Below, in pieces: positions 1-7,687 of a stretch of DNA of 64,000 nt. This DNA comes from Citrobacter freundii ATCC 8090 = MTCC 1658 = NBRC 12681 (GTDB taxonomy: Bacteria > Pseudomonadota > Gammaproteobacteria > Enterobacterales > Enterobacteriaceae). A model generated the notes under the pieces. That model was given only the letters and a program-made list of their open reading frames with translations, ran no database searches and was not told where the DNA came from. The position numbers and the translations under genes were made by a program. The DNA lies in NCBI RefSeq assembly GCF_011064845.1, contig NZ_CP049015.1, forward strand, positions 1,984,001 to 2,048,000. Direction: 5' to 3'. Positions within the stretch are counted from its first letter, which is position 1. Every line of letters starts with the position of its first letter.

Positions 1-59
1 ATGAATGGCTAATGAATACGTTATAGTTACGTGCCATTATAAGTTCCTTAATATTATAA

Positions 60-527
60 TCAACGAAGAGTATCTGAAAGATTAGACCAAGATACAGTTT
101 GAATTTTCCCGTCCTTTAACCATGATGGCGTTGTACCGGAGAATTTAGCTCCTGCATGAACTGCGATAACTTTCTTACCTAACTCGAGACTTCTTGCTAC
201 CTCCCACGTCACCCATTTGCTTTGTGCTGTATTTTCAGATAGGTAGACAACGGTAACTGAGGTACGAGCAATACGTTCAGAGATTTTCCGTTTAATATAC
301 TCTGCCTGTTCGCTATCATAAGGCTCTCTGACTGAATGATCATTGAATTCAATATCATTTTTTTCATTCTTCGCTTGGGCTCTTAGTAGATTAACCTCAT
401 CCATATCTTCGGTTGCGAAACTGATGAAAACATTACGTTTTCCACTCTGAAGAGCGGCTTTAGCTTTTTCTTCAAGCGCCCGGACATCACCTAATCGGCT
501 CCAACTTCCACTGCTACTACCGCCCAT
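60..527 (-). CDS. ThsB-like TIR-domain protein, last visible gene of the QueC/OGG/TGT operon
   Basis: A 155-residue protein with a TIR-like domain of the DUF1863/ThsB type: the strand VFISF lies at residues 33-37, followed by an acidic loop, a helix with IKRKI, a SVTVVYL strand, and SKWVTWE at 103-109. Glu109 is in the place of the catalytic glutamate of NADase or cyclase TIR proteins. I chose the ATG at 527 because AAGGAG precedes it by seven bases; a longer reading from 587 has no such site. It overlaps the end of the queC-like gene by 11 bases, so the two are probably translationally coupled. The N-terminus is Met-Gly-Gly followed by a serine-rich flexible stretch. In Thoeris, ThsB makes a cyclic ADP-ribose isomer that activates an effector; no ThsA-like effector is visible here. 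The operon may continue left of base 1. Confidence 0.75.
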   Translation of the reverse strand: MGGSSSGSWSRLGDVRALEEKAKAALQSGKRNVFISFATEDMDEVNLLRAQAKNEKNDIEFNDHSVREPYDSEQAEYIKRKISERIARTSVTVVYLSENTAQSKWVTWEVARSLELGKKVIAVHAGAKFSGTTPSWLKDGKIQTVSWSNLSDTLR

Positions 528-1119
528 TATTATGCTCCTTAAACTTAAATTCGTTACAAGCAATACATTTTCCGCAAGCCTTTTCATTGCCTTCGTGACA
601 TGAATAGGTTCCAGTAATCCCTTTTTCGGTAGCCAAAATCACTACATCGGCTTTGGTAAAGATTGATAGAGGGGCTAATACCTTAATTGTTCTTCCCATA
701 CATAGAGTGATCATCTGCTCTGCTTCTTTTAGAAATTCAGCCGTTTGATCTGGGAATAAGCTGGTTTTTTCGTGAAGAAGTCCGATAGAAATAGCATCGG
801 CTCCAACTTGATGAGCATATGCAGCAGCTATAAGAATAAAAAGCATATTCCGACCCGGCGTGAAAGCATTTTCAATTATGTTCTGCGCTGGATCTGTGAG
901 GCCAGAACGAATCAGTTTTCCAAATCCTGAAAGTTCAGCAATTTTAGGTTCGGGTAAACCTAATTTCTTCATCGAATTTTTACACGATTCTAATTCACGT
1001 ATTCTGGCTCGTTGTCCGTAGTCGATAAAAAGCGGGTGAATTGTAATACCTTCTTCTTGGGCTAGTTTGACAACCAGTGTTGAATCCAGCCCTCCAGAAA
1101 CAAGTGCAACGATACTCAT
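517..1119 (-). CDS. QueC-like PP-loop enzyme (deazaguanine family)
   Basis: A 200-residue homologue of 7-cyano-7-deazaguanine synthase QueC, the queuosine-pathway enzyme that activates 7-carboxy-7-deazaguanine with ATP. The PP-loop SGGLDS is at residues 8-13, and a C-terminal zinc site is formed by Cys174, Cys182, Cys185 and Cys188. It is shorter than housekeeping QueC (about 230 residues) and sits in a defence-type operon, one base after the OGG-like gene and overlapping the TIR gene. AGGAGG precedes the start. QueC-like proteins are ancillary proteins of type IV CBASS, where a role in attaching a deazaguanine to a protein rather than in tRNA modification has been reported, as I recall. Which product it makes here cannot be read from sequence. 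Confidence 0.8.
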   Translation of the reverse strand: MSIVALVSGGLDSTLVVKLAQEEGITIHPLFIDYGQRARIRELESCKNSMKKLGLPEPKIAELSGFGKLIRSGLTDPAQNIIENAFTPGRNMLFILIAAAYAHQVGADAISIGLLHEKTSLFPDQTAEFLKEAEQMITLCMGRTIKVLAPLSIFTKADVVILATEKGITGTYSCHEGNEKACGKCIACNEFKFKEHNNGR

Positions 1120-1120
1120 G

Positions 1121-1816
1121 TCAAAATGCCTCCTGATCTTTGTTCGCTACACGCATGACGATCCAAATAGCCCAGTCAAGTAGCCCCACTGGACAATCCA
1201 TTTCTGAAGCATGATCGCGAAGTGTATTCTCAAGTTTGCCATATTTAACTAATCCAGTAACCGATGACTGGCTTCCTGAATATATCCCTAAGGTAGACAT
1301 GTAATTGAGTACATGGCGATCTAATATAGCCATGTCGTATGTGAAACCACAATTGCGTAGAAACATACTTGCTTGCTTAGGGCCAATGCCAGATGCGTGC
1401 GCAACTAGCCATGTGCGGGCTTCTTCTGCGTGACTAAATTTCCTCATTAATGAATTGAGAGACCTTTCTGCCTCAAAGACAGCAGCATGAGTTGTAGCAA
1501 TTTGATATGATCGTGCTTTGGGGAAACGGTAAGCGCGTAGCTTTCCTTCAACGCTAAGCGGTCTGCTGAGAAGGTGGTAGATGCGATCTTCTACACTGGT
1601 TGAATGTTGATCTTTAGAATACAAGCAGCCAGATTCATCGATTGCATCTGCTGCTGCAATTGCCAGAGAGTAAGGCACCTGGCTACTCAAGATGCAACAT
1701 GACAATTCCCACCAAAGGTGACGCTCATCCGAGACAGACTCGTTTTCTATCCGGGCCTGGATATCCGGGCAGACAGCAGCAACGGCCTTGGTCAAGATTT
1801 CTGGAGGATACATCAC
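1121..1816 (-). CDS. OGG-type 8-oxoguanine DNA glycosylase homologue
   Basis: A 231-residue helix-hairpin-helix GPD-type protein. GIGPKQASMFLRN starts near residue 143 and AILDRH near 163, matching the archaeal-type OGG signature; Lys147 and Asp166 fit the catalytic lysine and aspartate of a glycosylase/lyase. The start overlaps the stop of the TIR-TGT gene by four bases (ATGA), and the stop lies one base before the queC-like start, so it is the third gene of the operon. OGG homologues occur with QueC and TGT homologues in type IV CBASS. In that setting the substrate may be a modified base on something other than oxidised DNA; that is inference. Both key residues are intact, so it could be active. 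Confidence 0.72.
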   Translation of the reverse strand: MMYPPEILTKAVAAVCPDIQARIENESVSDERHLWWELSCCILSSQVPYSLAIAAADAIDESGCLYSKDQHSTSVEDRIYHLLSRPLSVEGKLRAYRFPKARSYQIATTHAAVFEAERSLNSLMRKFSHAEEARTWLVAHASGIGPKQASMFLRNCGFTYDMAILDRHVLNYMSTLGIYSGSQSSVTGLVKYGKLENTLRDHASEMDCPVGLLDWAIWIVMRVANKDQEAF

Positions 1817-2099
1817 GAAAAAATCCCCGGAAAAATTGTTCTTATTTCATTACTTTTCATTCCCGTGACTCCTAGTACAAACGCTTCTTCACTGCCTGTT
1901 AGGAACATTTTACGCATTAAATCTCCAAGCAGCTGATAATATTCAAGATTATGAAATGCAACTCGAGCTGCATACTCTATTTGCGTATCAGCATTCACTA
2001 TATCAAGGAATGTAGAAGATAGGCTGCTCTTACCTTTGAAAAAATCGAAATGTTGGAAATGGTGAAGGCGTGACCTGCCCCCAGGATTAGATACAACCG

Positions 2100-2933
2100 T
2101 CAGTTAGTAAGGTCGGTTTGTTTACCTTCACATTTTCCATTTCGCCACCGTGCTGCAAACTCTGATGGCGTCTGATAATTCAGTGCTGAATGTGGACGAC
2201 ACTCGTTATAATCCTGCCGCCAGTCATTAATGATTTTCCTTGCGTGAACGATATCGCTGAACCAGTGCTCATTCAGGCATTCATCGCGAAATCGTCCGTT
2301 AAAGCTCTCAATAAATCCGTTCTGCGTTGGCTTGCCCGGCTGGATTAAGCGCAACTCAACACCATGCTCAAAGGCCCATTGATCCAGTGCACGGCAAGTG
2401 AACTCCGGCCCCTGGTCAGTTCTTATCGTCGCCGGATAGCCTCGAAACAGTGCAATGCTGTCCAGAATACGCGAGACCTGAACGCCTGAAATCCCAAAGG
2501 CAACAGTGACCGTCAGGCATTCCTTTGTGAAATCATCGACGCAGGTAAGACACTTGATCCTGCGACCGGTGGAAAGTGCGTCCATGACGAAATCCATCGA
2601 CCAGGTCAGATTGGGCGCCGCCGGACGGAGCAGCGGCAGACGTTCTGTTGCCAGCCCTTTACGACGTCTTCTGCGTTTTACGCCCAGGCCACTGAGGTGA
2701 TAAAGCCGGTACACGCGCTTATGATTAACATGAAGCCCTTCACGGCGCAGCAACTGCCAAATACGACGGTAGCCAAAACGCCTGCGCTCCAGTGCCAGCT
2801 CAGTGATGCGCCCTGATAAATGCGCATCAGCAGCCGGACGGTGAGCCTCATAGCGGCAGGTCGACAGGGATAAACCTGTAAGCCTGCAGGCACGACGTTG
2901 CGACAGACCGGTCGCATCACACATCAACATCAC
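2100..2933 (-). CDS. IS3-family transposase OrfB (DDE integrase core)
   Basis: A protein of about 277 residues with the HTH_21 segment ([16 protein letters not shown]) and an rve-type DDE core: Asp in WSMDFVMD, Asp in IRTDQGPEF, and Glu in [14 protein letters not shown]. All three catalytic acids are present and no frame damage is seen, so the element is probably functional. It is normally made as a frameshifted OrfAB fusion with the upstream orfA, so its printed start may not be a true initiation site. Confidence 0.88.
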   Translation of the reverse strand: MMLMCDATGLSQRRACRLTGLSLSTCRYEAHRPAADAHLSGRITELALERRRFGYRRIWQLLRREGLHVNHKRVYRLYHLSGLGVKRRRRRKGLATERLPLLRPAAPNLTWSMDFVMDALSTGRRIKCLTCVDDFTKECLTVTVAFGISGVQVSRILDSIALFRGYPATIRTDQGPEFTCRALDQWAFEHGVELRLIQPGKPTQNGFIESFNGRFRDECLNEHWFSDIVHARKIINDWRQDYNECRPHSALNYQTPSEFAARWRNGKCEGKQTDLTN

Positions 2934-2956
2934 GGCTTCCCGCTTCTGGTCTGTCG

Positions 2957-3220
2957 TCAGTACTTTCGCCCAAGAGCCACCTGAAGCGCCTCTTTATCCA
3001 GCATGGCTTCGGCAAGCAGCTTCTTGAGTCTGGCGTTCTCTTCCTCAAGCGACTTCAGGCGCTTAACTTCAGGCACCTCCATACCGCCATACTTCTTACG
3101 CCAGGTGTAAAACGTGGCATCGGAAATGGCATGCTTGCGGCAGAGTTCACGGGCGGGTACCCCAGCTTCGGCTTCGCGGAGAATACTGATGATCTGTTCG
3201 TCGGAAAAACGCTTCTTCAT
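2957..3220 (-). CDS. IS3-family transposase OrfA
   Basis: An 87-residue protein with an N-terminal helix-turn-helix of the transposase_8 family ([20 protein letters not shown] near residues 26-45) and a C-terminal leucine-rich coiled coil ([19 protein letters not shown]). It binds the element ends. The frame of orfB overlaps its 3' end, as expected for programmed -1 frameshifting to make the OrfAB transposase. Confidence 0.88.
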   Translation of the reverse strand: MKKRFSDEQIISILREAEAGVPARELCRKHAISDATFYTWRKKYGGMEVPEVKRLKSLEEENARLKKLLAEAMLDKEALQVALGRKY

Positions 3221-4465
3221 GGGGATGTCCTCATGTGGCTTATGAAGACATTACTAACATCGGGGTATACTAATCAACGGGGAGCAGGTCAGGCGCTCTT
3301 TATCAGGATCAACAGAAAAACGGCACCATTCCAGACCGTCGAAGGTATCCGCACCTGCTGCTGCAAGTATGGCGATACTCCAAGGATGACCTGTTCCTAA
3401 CAAATGGATCGGTTGATAATAAGATAGTTTATTCAATTCAGCTCTTATTGCCTTGACTGTTTTTACTCGATTTGCTAAACCAGCTCCTAGTTCTCTTTCA
3501 GGGATGGCAATTACGGGGGGAAGCAAGTATTCGGATACTCTACGCACAATCTGGGGTAGGTTTTTTATGCCTTCATCATTTGGTTTTACATGGACAATGG
3601 GTAAGACAGGTGCAGTGGTAAATTTTGAATTCCGCTCTACTGCATTTATAATTTCTCTAACGACTCTATCGGGGTTGCTGTTTGGTTTTATTCTATCAAA
3701 ACAAAATGCCCAATCGTGTGGTGTTTCGAATAATGCCTGTTTCAGATTAGAATCTTTCCAATCTTTATCATTTAACCTAAATGCTTCATAATGCCCAGAG
3801 TCTATGAGGACAAAGCCACCTTGCTTACGATAACTCTTGATCTGAGAAATCATCTTTTTTCGATTTTTTGATTTTATCAGGTCATATGCTGATACCAAGA
3901 TTGCAGGAGTTTTGTGAATTTTTAAGGCGGTAAGTGCATCTACTGGGCTAAATTGAGTCTCATGTGATGACACGGACATAAAAATACTAGGAAGTGGGAC
4001 CTTCTTATCTGCAATCTGTTCTGGTCTGGATGGTGTTCCTTTTGGGGCAACAACACTACCAATCCTTCGTTGTAATTGTTGAAACCCAGGGTGGTCATGT
4101 TCACCTTGCCATGTACGAAAGTCAATGCTGCTATAGGCTCCAAAAGGGTATGGAGGAGCGCTGTTATCAAGAGTTAGAGGAATGATGTTCTGAGTGAATG
4201 TTTCCCCCATTTTTAATTCTTCTGTAACTGTTGGCTTATCTGCAAATGAAGAAAAGAGGGCAATAATGCATTTTGTTTCAGCTATATTCTTTTTTATCTC
4301 AGAATTATAACGGCCAACAATTTGGTCATCCCACCAAACATCCCAGCGAAGCGAAAGAAGTTGATACAAATGCCTAGCAGTATCATGATTTTCTTGCGCG
4401 TAAACTAAATACACATCCGCCATGAAATAATTAAACCTCAATTGTTATTTGTCGATCTTTTATAA

Positions 4466-5638
4466 TTAAAGAGAAGTTTTATTTTGTCCATGTCTAAAAT
4501 CTCCCCCGGCAGCCCAAGCGGCATGATATAGCGCTGTAGTAAAATCAGTAGTATCCAGATAACTATTTTGTAAAATTTTAGGTGTATCTGATAATTCACT
4601 AAGAACTACAATGGGGAGCCCCCTGTCATGTGTATGTTTTATCCTGTGGATAATGCTATTTCTAAGCCCGTGGGCTATTACAAGTACGGATTTTATATCA
4701 GTGTATTCGGCTCCAGAATTCAGTTCTGGGCAATTGACTTTTATTCCTAATTCACTTAATGCAAAACGAGCTTCTTCCATTACATAACGCTGGCCAAGTG
4801 AATCGGCGCAACCTTCGAGTAGGATGTGTCCATAGGATTTAGATGAAATAGGTACGCGAGAAGATAATGAACTCTCTTGAAAGCTAAATTTCTGAGTTTC
4901 ACTATATGCAGATACGGATTGGGAAGCCCAGACAGCGGCTTCGGCAGCCGATAGTTTACGTTCTGCCCAATGAAATGCGAAAATAGCACTGAAAATATCT
5001 CCTGTACCAATTTTGAATATTTGAGTTGATAGATAAGCTGGTATCTGTGACATTTTTCCGGTTTTTTCGAAAACCGTTGCACCTCGAATCCCTCCTTTTA
5101 CCACTACAACTGCTGCATTTTGAGTTTTCATTAAGAGTTCTGCGGCCTGTTTGATATCTTTCTGGCCTGTTGCAGATTGTAATTCTAATTCATTCAAAAC
5201 AATGGCTAACTCATTAGCTGTTGAACCATTCGCTAAAAAAGGTTCAGGATCTCGCCATGTCTGTGGGTCATAAACCGCGCGATTAGCGTTAACAATGGCT
5301 TCACCTTCTAAAAAACCAAACCTCAATACAGCATCACCATCTACTTCAATCGGTGGTAGGCGTTCGACGCCAAGCATATCTGGCTGAATGTAGGGGTGTG
5401 ATAATGGATGAAAATAGGCGAAAACTATAGAGGATGGACGAGAACAAACGGATGTCTTAAGCCCTGATTGTTGAAGAAATTCAAGGGCCAGTTTATCTTC
5501 AGACGCGGCATAGGTATGGAGGTGGCTGCCTGGCGATAAAGTCGCTATGGCTCTGGCTGCTCGTCCCCCGGATCCTAAGGTTGCATCCCAGAATGGTACT
5601 TCACACAACTCACGGTACAATCCACCCGCTATATGCAT
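4466..5638 (-). CDS. PfkB-family carbohydrate/nucleoside kinase-like protein with extra C-terminal Rossmann-like domain
   Basis: A 390-residue protein and the first gene of the defence-like operon. Residues 1 to about 255 look like a PfkB kinase: GSGGRAARA at 22-30 in the substrate-lid position, VVVKGG at 178-183, and GTGDIFSA at 211-218 with Asp214 as the likely catalytic base. The usual DTxGAGD motif is altered (KIGTGD). The remaining 120 residues begin a new fold (HILLEGCADSLGQRYVMEEA near 271) that resembles nucleoside 2-deoxyribosyltransferases. A kinase joined to a nucleoside-processing domain, next to QueC, TGT and OGG homologues, suggests handling of a nucleobase or nucleoside. GGAG lies seven bases before the ATG. 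The substrate is unknown. Confidence 0.65.
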   Translation of the reverse strand: MHIAGGLYRELCEVPFWDATLGSGGRAARAIATLSPGSHLHTYAASEDKLALEFLQQSGLKTSVCSRPSSIVFAYFHPLSHPYIQPDMLGVERLPPIEVDGDAVLRFGFLEGEAIVNANRAVYDPQTWRDPEPFLANGSTANELAIVLNELELQSATGQKDIKQAAELLMKTQNAAVVVVKGGIRGATVFEKTGKMSQIPAYLSTQIFKIGTGDIFSAIFAFHWAERKLSAAEAAVWASQSVSAYSETQKFSFQESSLSSRVPISSKSYGHILLEGCADSLGQRYVMEEARFALSELGIKVNCPELNSGAEYTDIKSVLVIAHGLRNSIIHRIKHTHDRGLPIVVLSELSDTPKILQNSYLDTTDFTTALYHAAWAAGGDFRHGQNKTSL

Positions 5639-5716
5639 TCCATGTCTCCGTATTAACCGCTGGTGATAAAACGCAGGATGCTAATCTGACGAATAATTGT
5701 GACTAAATAATTATTC

Positions 5717-5962
5717 TCATAAATACACTAAACTGTGTATCATCAATACCATAGCGTTTGAATCCTCATTTGTCTGAGGTCTTTTTCTAAAAATATTAAC
5801 TTCGTCATAAAATAGTGAAATATCGTCATCACGAAGCGAAATAACATAATTGTTCCTACCATAAGACTTACTTGCCGTTTTTGACTGAAAGCGGTATCTT
5901 TTACCCGCACCTGCAAAATCAGGTGCCGGGATTGGAACCCTGAAGAATGTTACAGGCGACAT
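5717..5962 (-). CDS. Small ORF of P4-type islands (uncertain)
   Basis: An 81-codon frame beginning MSPVTFFRVPIPAP. Short proteins with this N-terminus are common beside the leader region of P4-like islands, where they are often labelled Ash or Icd-like, but I see no domain and the C-terminus is unlike any family I know. Its first codons contain CCTGTAAC, the complement of the GTTACAGG that recurs in the leader, so the sequence may be conserved for its RNA rather than its protein. There is about 80 bp between it and the PfkB start. Confidence 0.35.
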   Translation of the reverse strand: MSPVTFFRVPIPAPDFAGAGKRYRFQSKTASKSYGRNNYVISLRDDDISLFYDEVNIFRKRPQTNEDSNAMVLMIHSLVYL

Positions 5963-6050
5963 ACGACGCGCCCCGCGTCTTTTTTATGTCGTGCGCTCGG
6001 TTATACCTCAATGGTGGGCTGGGCGGGGGCACCGAAAGGTGCGCCGGTTG

Positions 6051-6138
6051 CCTGTAACGCCGGTAGTTCCAACCCCGTTCAGTCCACCACCATGAGATTG
6101 GAACCTCTGGTGGTGGGTTTTTAACCCGTTACAGGAGG
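6051..6138 (+). promoter_or_regulatory. Structured leader of the P4-type operon: pseudoknot-like pairings, terminator hairpin and covered Shine-Dalgarno site (C4-like candidate)
   Basis: Three pairings can be read. GTTCCAA (6066-6072) pairs with TTGGAAC (6098-6104). CCACCACC (6084-6091) pairs with GGTGGTGG (6109-6116), followed by five T residues like an intrinsic terminator. CCTGTAAC (6051-6058) pairs with GTTACAGG (6128-6135), which overlaps the AGGAGG ribosome site of the gene at 6147. The first two have order A-B-A'-B', so they form a pseudoknot or exclude each other. P4-like elements use a small antisense RNA (CI/C4) at this place for immunity; assigning this leader to that family is inference. 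Confidence 0.5.
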
Positions 6139-6146
6139 ATGCCTTT

Positions 6147-6614
6147 ATGGCTACGATCCCCACTCAGACACACCCGTCACTTGCTGTTCCTTTCAGTGCC
6201 ACTACGGATTTCACCATACTCGCTAGTCACTGCGAAACCTTTGCCGAAACCCTGATTGAAAGCAACGATCCCGCGTTGAAAATGGCGCTCTGCGGCAGAA
6301 TCAACACCTGTCTGACGCTGCTGCAACCCACACTGTTAGAGCCTGTTCCTCCCCATCTGGTTGAAAGCCTGACCGTTGACACGCTGCCTGCCAGTTCTCC
6401 GCGTTTCGATCCTGAATGTACGGAGCTTTGTCGTTACTGCCTTTCTATCACGCAAACCCTGTCGGGGCTGGGATTTGCCTCTGAAACGGAGAAGTACCTT
6501 AGCTGGCTGCTGTACGACCTGATTAACTACTTCGCTGCGGAAATGAAAGCCCCGCGTTGGTTGCGTACCGCCGGCGGCGTGAAGTTTATTGACGGTGTGG
6601 AGATCAAAGCATGA
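6147..6614 (+). CDS. Conserved small protein of P4-like islands, unknown function
   Basis: A 155-residue soluble protein, mostly helical by composition, with several cysteines and no signal peptide or recognised motif. It starts after a clear AGGAGG inside the structured leader and overlaps the following ner-like gene by four bases (ATGA), so the pair is an operon. Proteins like this often follow the P4-type leader in enterobacterial islands, but I do not know a tested function. Codon use is of ordinary enterobacterial GC content, unlike the AT-rich operon to the left, so the two parts of the island may have different histories. Confidence 0.6.
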   Translation: MATIPTQTHPSLAVPFSATTDFTILASHCETFAETLIESNDPALKMALCGRINTCLTLLQPTLLEPVPPHLVESLTVDTLPASSPRFDPECTELCRYCLSITQTLSGLGFASETEKYLSWLLYDLINYFAAEMKAPRWLRTAGGVKFIDGVEIKA

Positions 6615-6832
6615 TGCAGTCTGACTGGCATCCCGCCGACATTATCGCCGGACTGAAAAAACGTGGCACTTCGCTGTCAGCGCTTTCGCGTCAGGCAGGG
6701 CTGGCATCCTCCACGCTGGCAAATGCGCTTACCCGCCGCTGGCCTAAAGGCGAAAGATTGATTGCTGAAGCGTTAGATGTTGCGCCTGAAAAAATCTGGC
6801 CTTCACGCTACCGTAAACCAGAATACCGATAA
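6611..6832 (+). CDS. Ner/SfsB-family helix-turn-helix regulator
   Basis: A 73-residue protein of the winged helix-turn-helix Nlp/Ner family (phage Mu Ner, Nlp/SfsB). It starts DWHPADIIAGLKKRGTSLSA, continues with the helix-turn-helix RQAGLASSTLANAL, and ends with the family feature RWPKGERLIAEAL ... PEKIWPSRY. The length is normal. Ner proteins repress phage early promoters. Translationally coupled to the gene before it, it probably regulates its own leader promoter or neighbouring island genes. Confidence 0.8.
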   Translation: MMQSDWHPADIIAGLKKRGTSLSALSRQAGLASSTLANALTRRWPKGERLIAEALDVAPEKIWPSRYRKPEYR

Positions 6833-7290
6833 GAAAAACGGCTCTCCCGATCTTTTTCCTGCCCTTGCAGATGAGAGATCGGGAGAATGCCAGTGACGTG
6901 CGGCAACTCAGCATTTAACCAAATCAGCGGGAAATGTTTTTCAGGCAAAAACAGTTTCCTCTTTCGGCACCCGTCACATTCGCATTATTTTCTCTCTGCA
7001 ACAAATGGCCCTTCGGGGCGCCCTTATACGCTTCACGACCTGCAAGAAGCGGCCTGATTTCAGGCTGGTCGTCCCTTTACCGACAATACCTTTGAAAATG
7101 TCGGACTGCGTTGCAGTTAAGGTCACTCTTCACATTGCGTCAATATCTGAACTGGTTTTTCGGTACAGATCGTAAAACGGTGAATGCTATGCATGCCATT
7201 CACTGAAATACCCGAATGCGTCTTCAGCTTTGCAGCAACGACGCATGAATCCCTCATTCCATCGTTTCATAATCATCTTTATAGCTTTAC
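6833..7290. other. Intergenic stretch after the ner-like gene
   Basis: No convincing gene is seen on either strand in about 450 bases. The only clear structure is an 11-bp inverted repeat, TCTCCCGATCT at 6843-6853 against AGATCGGGAGA at 6876-6886, just after the ner-like stop. It could end transcription, although no T-run follows. Confidence 0.6.
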
Positions 7291-7318
7291 ACCTATATAA
7301 TTTTTAACCTATATTATT
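7291..7318 (+). promoter_or_regulatory. Promoter/operator of the HigB/HigA-type pair
   Basis: Two nearly identical direct repeats, ACCTATATAATT (7291-7302) and ACCTATATTATT (7307-7318), lie 16 bases apart. The first contains a perfect TATAAT (7296-7301). A repeat over the -10 region just before a toxin-antitoxin operon is what an autorepressing antitoxin would bind. AGGAGGT follows before the GTG start at 7330. Confidence 0.55.
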
Positions 7319-7329
7319 CAGGAGGTCCC

Positions 7330-7683
7330 GTGTGGACGATTAAAACAACGGATATGTTTGATCACTGGTTTTCCTCGCTCAATGATACCGATCGGGCCAG
7401 CGTGCTTGCAGCGCTGTTGGTCCTGCGTGAAAAGGGGCCGGGTTTGTCCAGACCTTATGCCGATACGCTCAGAGGCTCCCGCTTTAGCAACATGAAAGAG
7501 TTGCGTATTCAAAGTCGGGGTGATCCGATACGGGCATTTTTCGCTTTTGATCCGACCCGTACCGGCATTGTACTTTGTGCCGGAAATAAGGTCGGCAATG
7601 AAAAACGTTTTTACGATGAGATGCTCCCGGTTGCAGATCGGGAATTCACGAACTGGCTGAACACAATAAAAGAGAAGGAGTAA
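7330..7683 (+). CDS. RelE/HigB-family toxin
   Basis: A 117-residue protein of the phage-derived Gp49/HigB group in the RelE superfamily. It has the typical FDHWFSSLNDTDRASVLAALLVLREKG helix, the strand pair around KELRIQ, and RAFFAFDPTRTGIVLCAGNK, where the conserved arginine and FDP turn lie. Such toxins cut mRNA on the ribosome. It starts with GTG (AGGAGGT upstream) and is followed after four bases by the antitoxin, so the toxin comes first, as in higBA. The frame is intact. Confidence 0.85.
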   Translation: MWTIKTTDMFDHWFSSLNDTDRASVLAALLVLREKGPGLSRPYADTLRGSRFSNMKELRIQSRGDPIRAFFAFDPTRTGIVLCAGNKVGNEKRFYDEMLPVADREFTNWLNTIKEKE

Positions 7684-7687
7684 CGCG

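Larger units (their letters stand above)
2071..3291 (-). mobile_element. IS3-family (IS407-group-like) insertion sequence, 1221 bp
   Basis: The ends are imperfect inverted repeats that both begin TGACCTGC and continue with a C-rich stretch and a later shared AGTTAGTAA/TGTTAGTAA block. The element is flanked by a 4-bp direct repeat, GGCG, at 2067-2070 and 3292-3295, the duplication size usual for the IS407 group. It carries orfA and orfB in the usual overlapping-frame layout. Its transposase genes run in the same direction as the disrupted TIR-TGT gene. I do not name the exact IS. Complete ends, a clean duplication and an intact DDE transposase suggest recent, still active insertion. Confidence 0.9.
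1813..4423 (-). pseudogene. TIR domain fused to a tRNA-guanine-transglycosylase-like domain, split by an IS3-family element
   Basis: Removing the insertion (2071-3291) and one copy of its 4-bp duplication restores an uninterrupted 461-codon frame from 4423 to 1813. Residues 1 to about 125 form a TIR_2-type domain (VYLVYAQENHDTA near the start, then WDVWWDD and a CIIALFSS strand). The rest resembles queuine tRNA-ribosyltransferase: an aspartate-bearing FVLIDSG strand and, near residue 340, LLGTGHPWSIAILAAAGADTFD, which parallels the TGT G-x-GTP ... D-x-FD motif. As it stands, translation from 4423 runs into the element and stops at 3254, losing about 73 C-terminal residues. The ATG at 4423 is preferred over a TTG six codons upstream. 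The PfkB gene is 42 bases upstream; the OGG gene overlaps its stop. Confidence 0.75.
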
